Below are positions 5,808 through 6,124 of a stretch of 6,124 bases of DNA, piece by piece. The stretch is taken from contig DAOUZV010000075.1 of NCBI GenBank assembly GCA_030665485.1, positions 1 to 6,124 on the forward strand. The letters are read 5' to 3'. Position 1 is the stretch's first letter, and each line of letters starts with the position of its first letter. Under the pieces are notes generated by a model. The model was not told the DNA's origin and searched no databases. It saw nothing but the letters and a program-made list of their open reading frames with translations. Source of the stretch: Chloroflexota bacterium (lineage in GTDB: Bacteria; Chloroflexota; Dehalococcoidia; JABGRK01). Position numbers and translations under genes: made by a program.

Positions 5808-6124
5808 ATGACAGAAACGAAGTATCTCATAATAGGCAATTCCGCTGGCGGCATCGCCGCCGCCGAGGCAATCCGCGCACTGGACGATGCGGGTACATTA
5901 ATCATCGTTTCCGATGAGCCGTATCCGGCATATTCCCGCATTCTCATATCCAAATACCTCACCGGTGAGCGCGACCTTGAGCAAACGCTACTGCGCCCCG
6001 CTGATTTTTATACAAAGAACTGCATTAACTTTTTGCCAGGGCGAAAAGTTGTTGAGCTGCTGCTGGACTCCCGCGTTGCCCAGATGGAAAATGGAGAGCG
6101 GATTTCCTTTGAAAAGCTGCTGCT
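5808..6124 (+). CDS. FAD/NAD(P)-dependent oxidoreductase, N-terminal part (3' partial)
   Basis: The first 105 residues of a pyridine nucleotide-disulfide oxidoreductase-type flavoprotein are present; the gene runs off the window. The N-terminal strand YLIIG leads into a dinucleotide-binding loop G10-N-S-A-G-G15, a variant of GxGxxG. A helix follows (16-25), then strand TLIIVSDEP (30-38), where D36/E37 is placed to bind the adenosine ribose of FAD. The stretch P-Y-P-A-Y-S-R (38-44) resembles the PYSRP segment of NADH:rubredoxin reductase and NirB-type enzymes. No CxxxxC redox disulfide appears in the part seen. AAAAGGA at 5797-5803 precedes the ATG by four bases. Aromatoleum AorABC includes a flavoprotein subunit that reacts with NAD, so this gene could link the AOR complex to NAD(P)H. 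That is an inference from gene content, since three genes lie between them. Confidence 0.9.
   Translation, partial: MTETKYLIIGNSAGGIAAAEAIRALDDAGTLIIVSDEPYPAYSRILISKYLTGERDLEQTLLRPADFYTKNCINFLPGRKVVELLLDSRVAQMENGERISFEKLL

Noticed and set aside
5847..5861. A perfect GGCGGC/GCCGCC hairpin at the start of the flavoprotein gene.
   Set aside because: It encodes the Gly-Gly-Ile-Ala-Ala of the dinucleotide-binding loop; GGC and GCC codons make such pairing by default.

Overview
The window is a gene-dense stretch with seven genes, all on the + strand and separated by only 11 to 52 bases. They look like one operon, or two closely coupled transcription units. The gene content points to a strict anaerobe: a tungsten/molybdenum aldehyde:ferredoxin oxidoreductase (AOR) family protein, two iron-sulfur proteins, an acyl-CoA/aryl-acid ligase and a flavoprotein. 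Moderate G+C, clear Shine-Dalgarno sites and ATG starts fit an anaerobic bacterium such as Dehalococcoidia (Chloroflexota), a Desulfobacterota member or an anaerobic Firmicute. The lineage is an inference from style and gene content and cannot be fixed from this sequence.

Layout: (1) 2-1522, AOR-family catalytic subunit, cut off at its 5' end; (2) 1540-2088, ferredoxin-like subunit with four [4Fe-4S] motifs; (3) 2100-2411, small zinc-ribbon protein; a 52-base AT-rich gap with a possible promoter; (4) 2464-3801, large protein with a probable winged helix, an unusual cysteine-rich module and a C-terminal di-cluster ferredoxin domain; (5) 3831-5480, AMP-forming acid:CoA ligase; (6) 5502-5786, small dimeric alpha/beta-barrel (ABM-like) protein; (7) 5808-6124, start of an FAD/NAD(P)H oxidoreductase, cut off at its 3' end. 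No stretch longer than 52 bases lacks a gene. No tRNA, rRNA, CRISPR, insertion sequence or tandem repeat was seen.

Working model (inference): the AOR subunit and the four-cluster ferredoxin form an oxidoreductase complex, as in the AorABC enzyme of Aromatoleum, the BamBC module of class II benzoyl-CoA reductase and WOR5 with its ferredoxin subunit. The flavoprotein could link it to NAD(P)H, and gene 4 could be a further electron carrier or redox sensor. The ligase would activate the matching carboxylic acid as a CoA thioester, so the locus would interconvert or activate an acid and aldehyde (or acyl-CoA) pair. The substrate is unknown.

The two most interesting observations are the non-standard cysteine module in gene 4 and a strong terminator-like hairpin followed by six T's inside the first 50 codons of the ligase gene.
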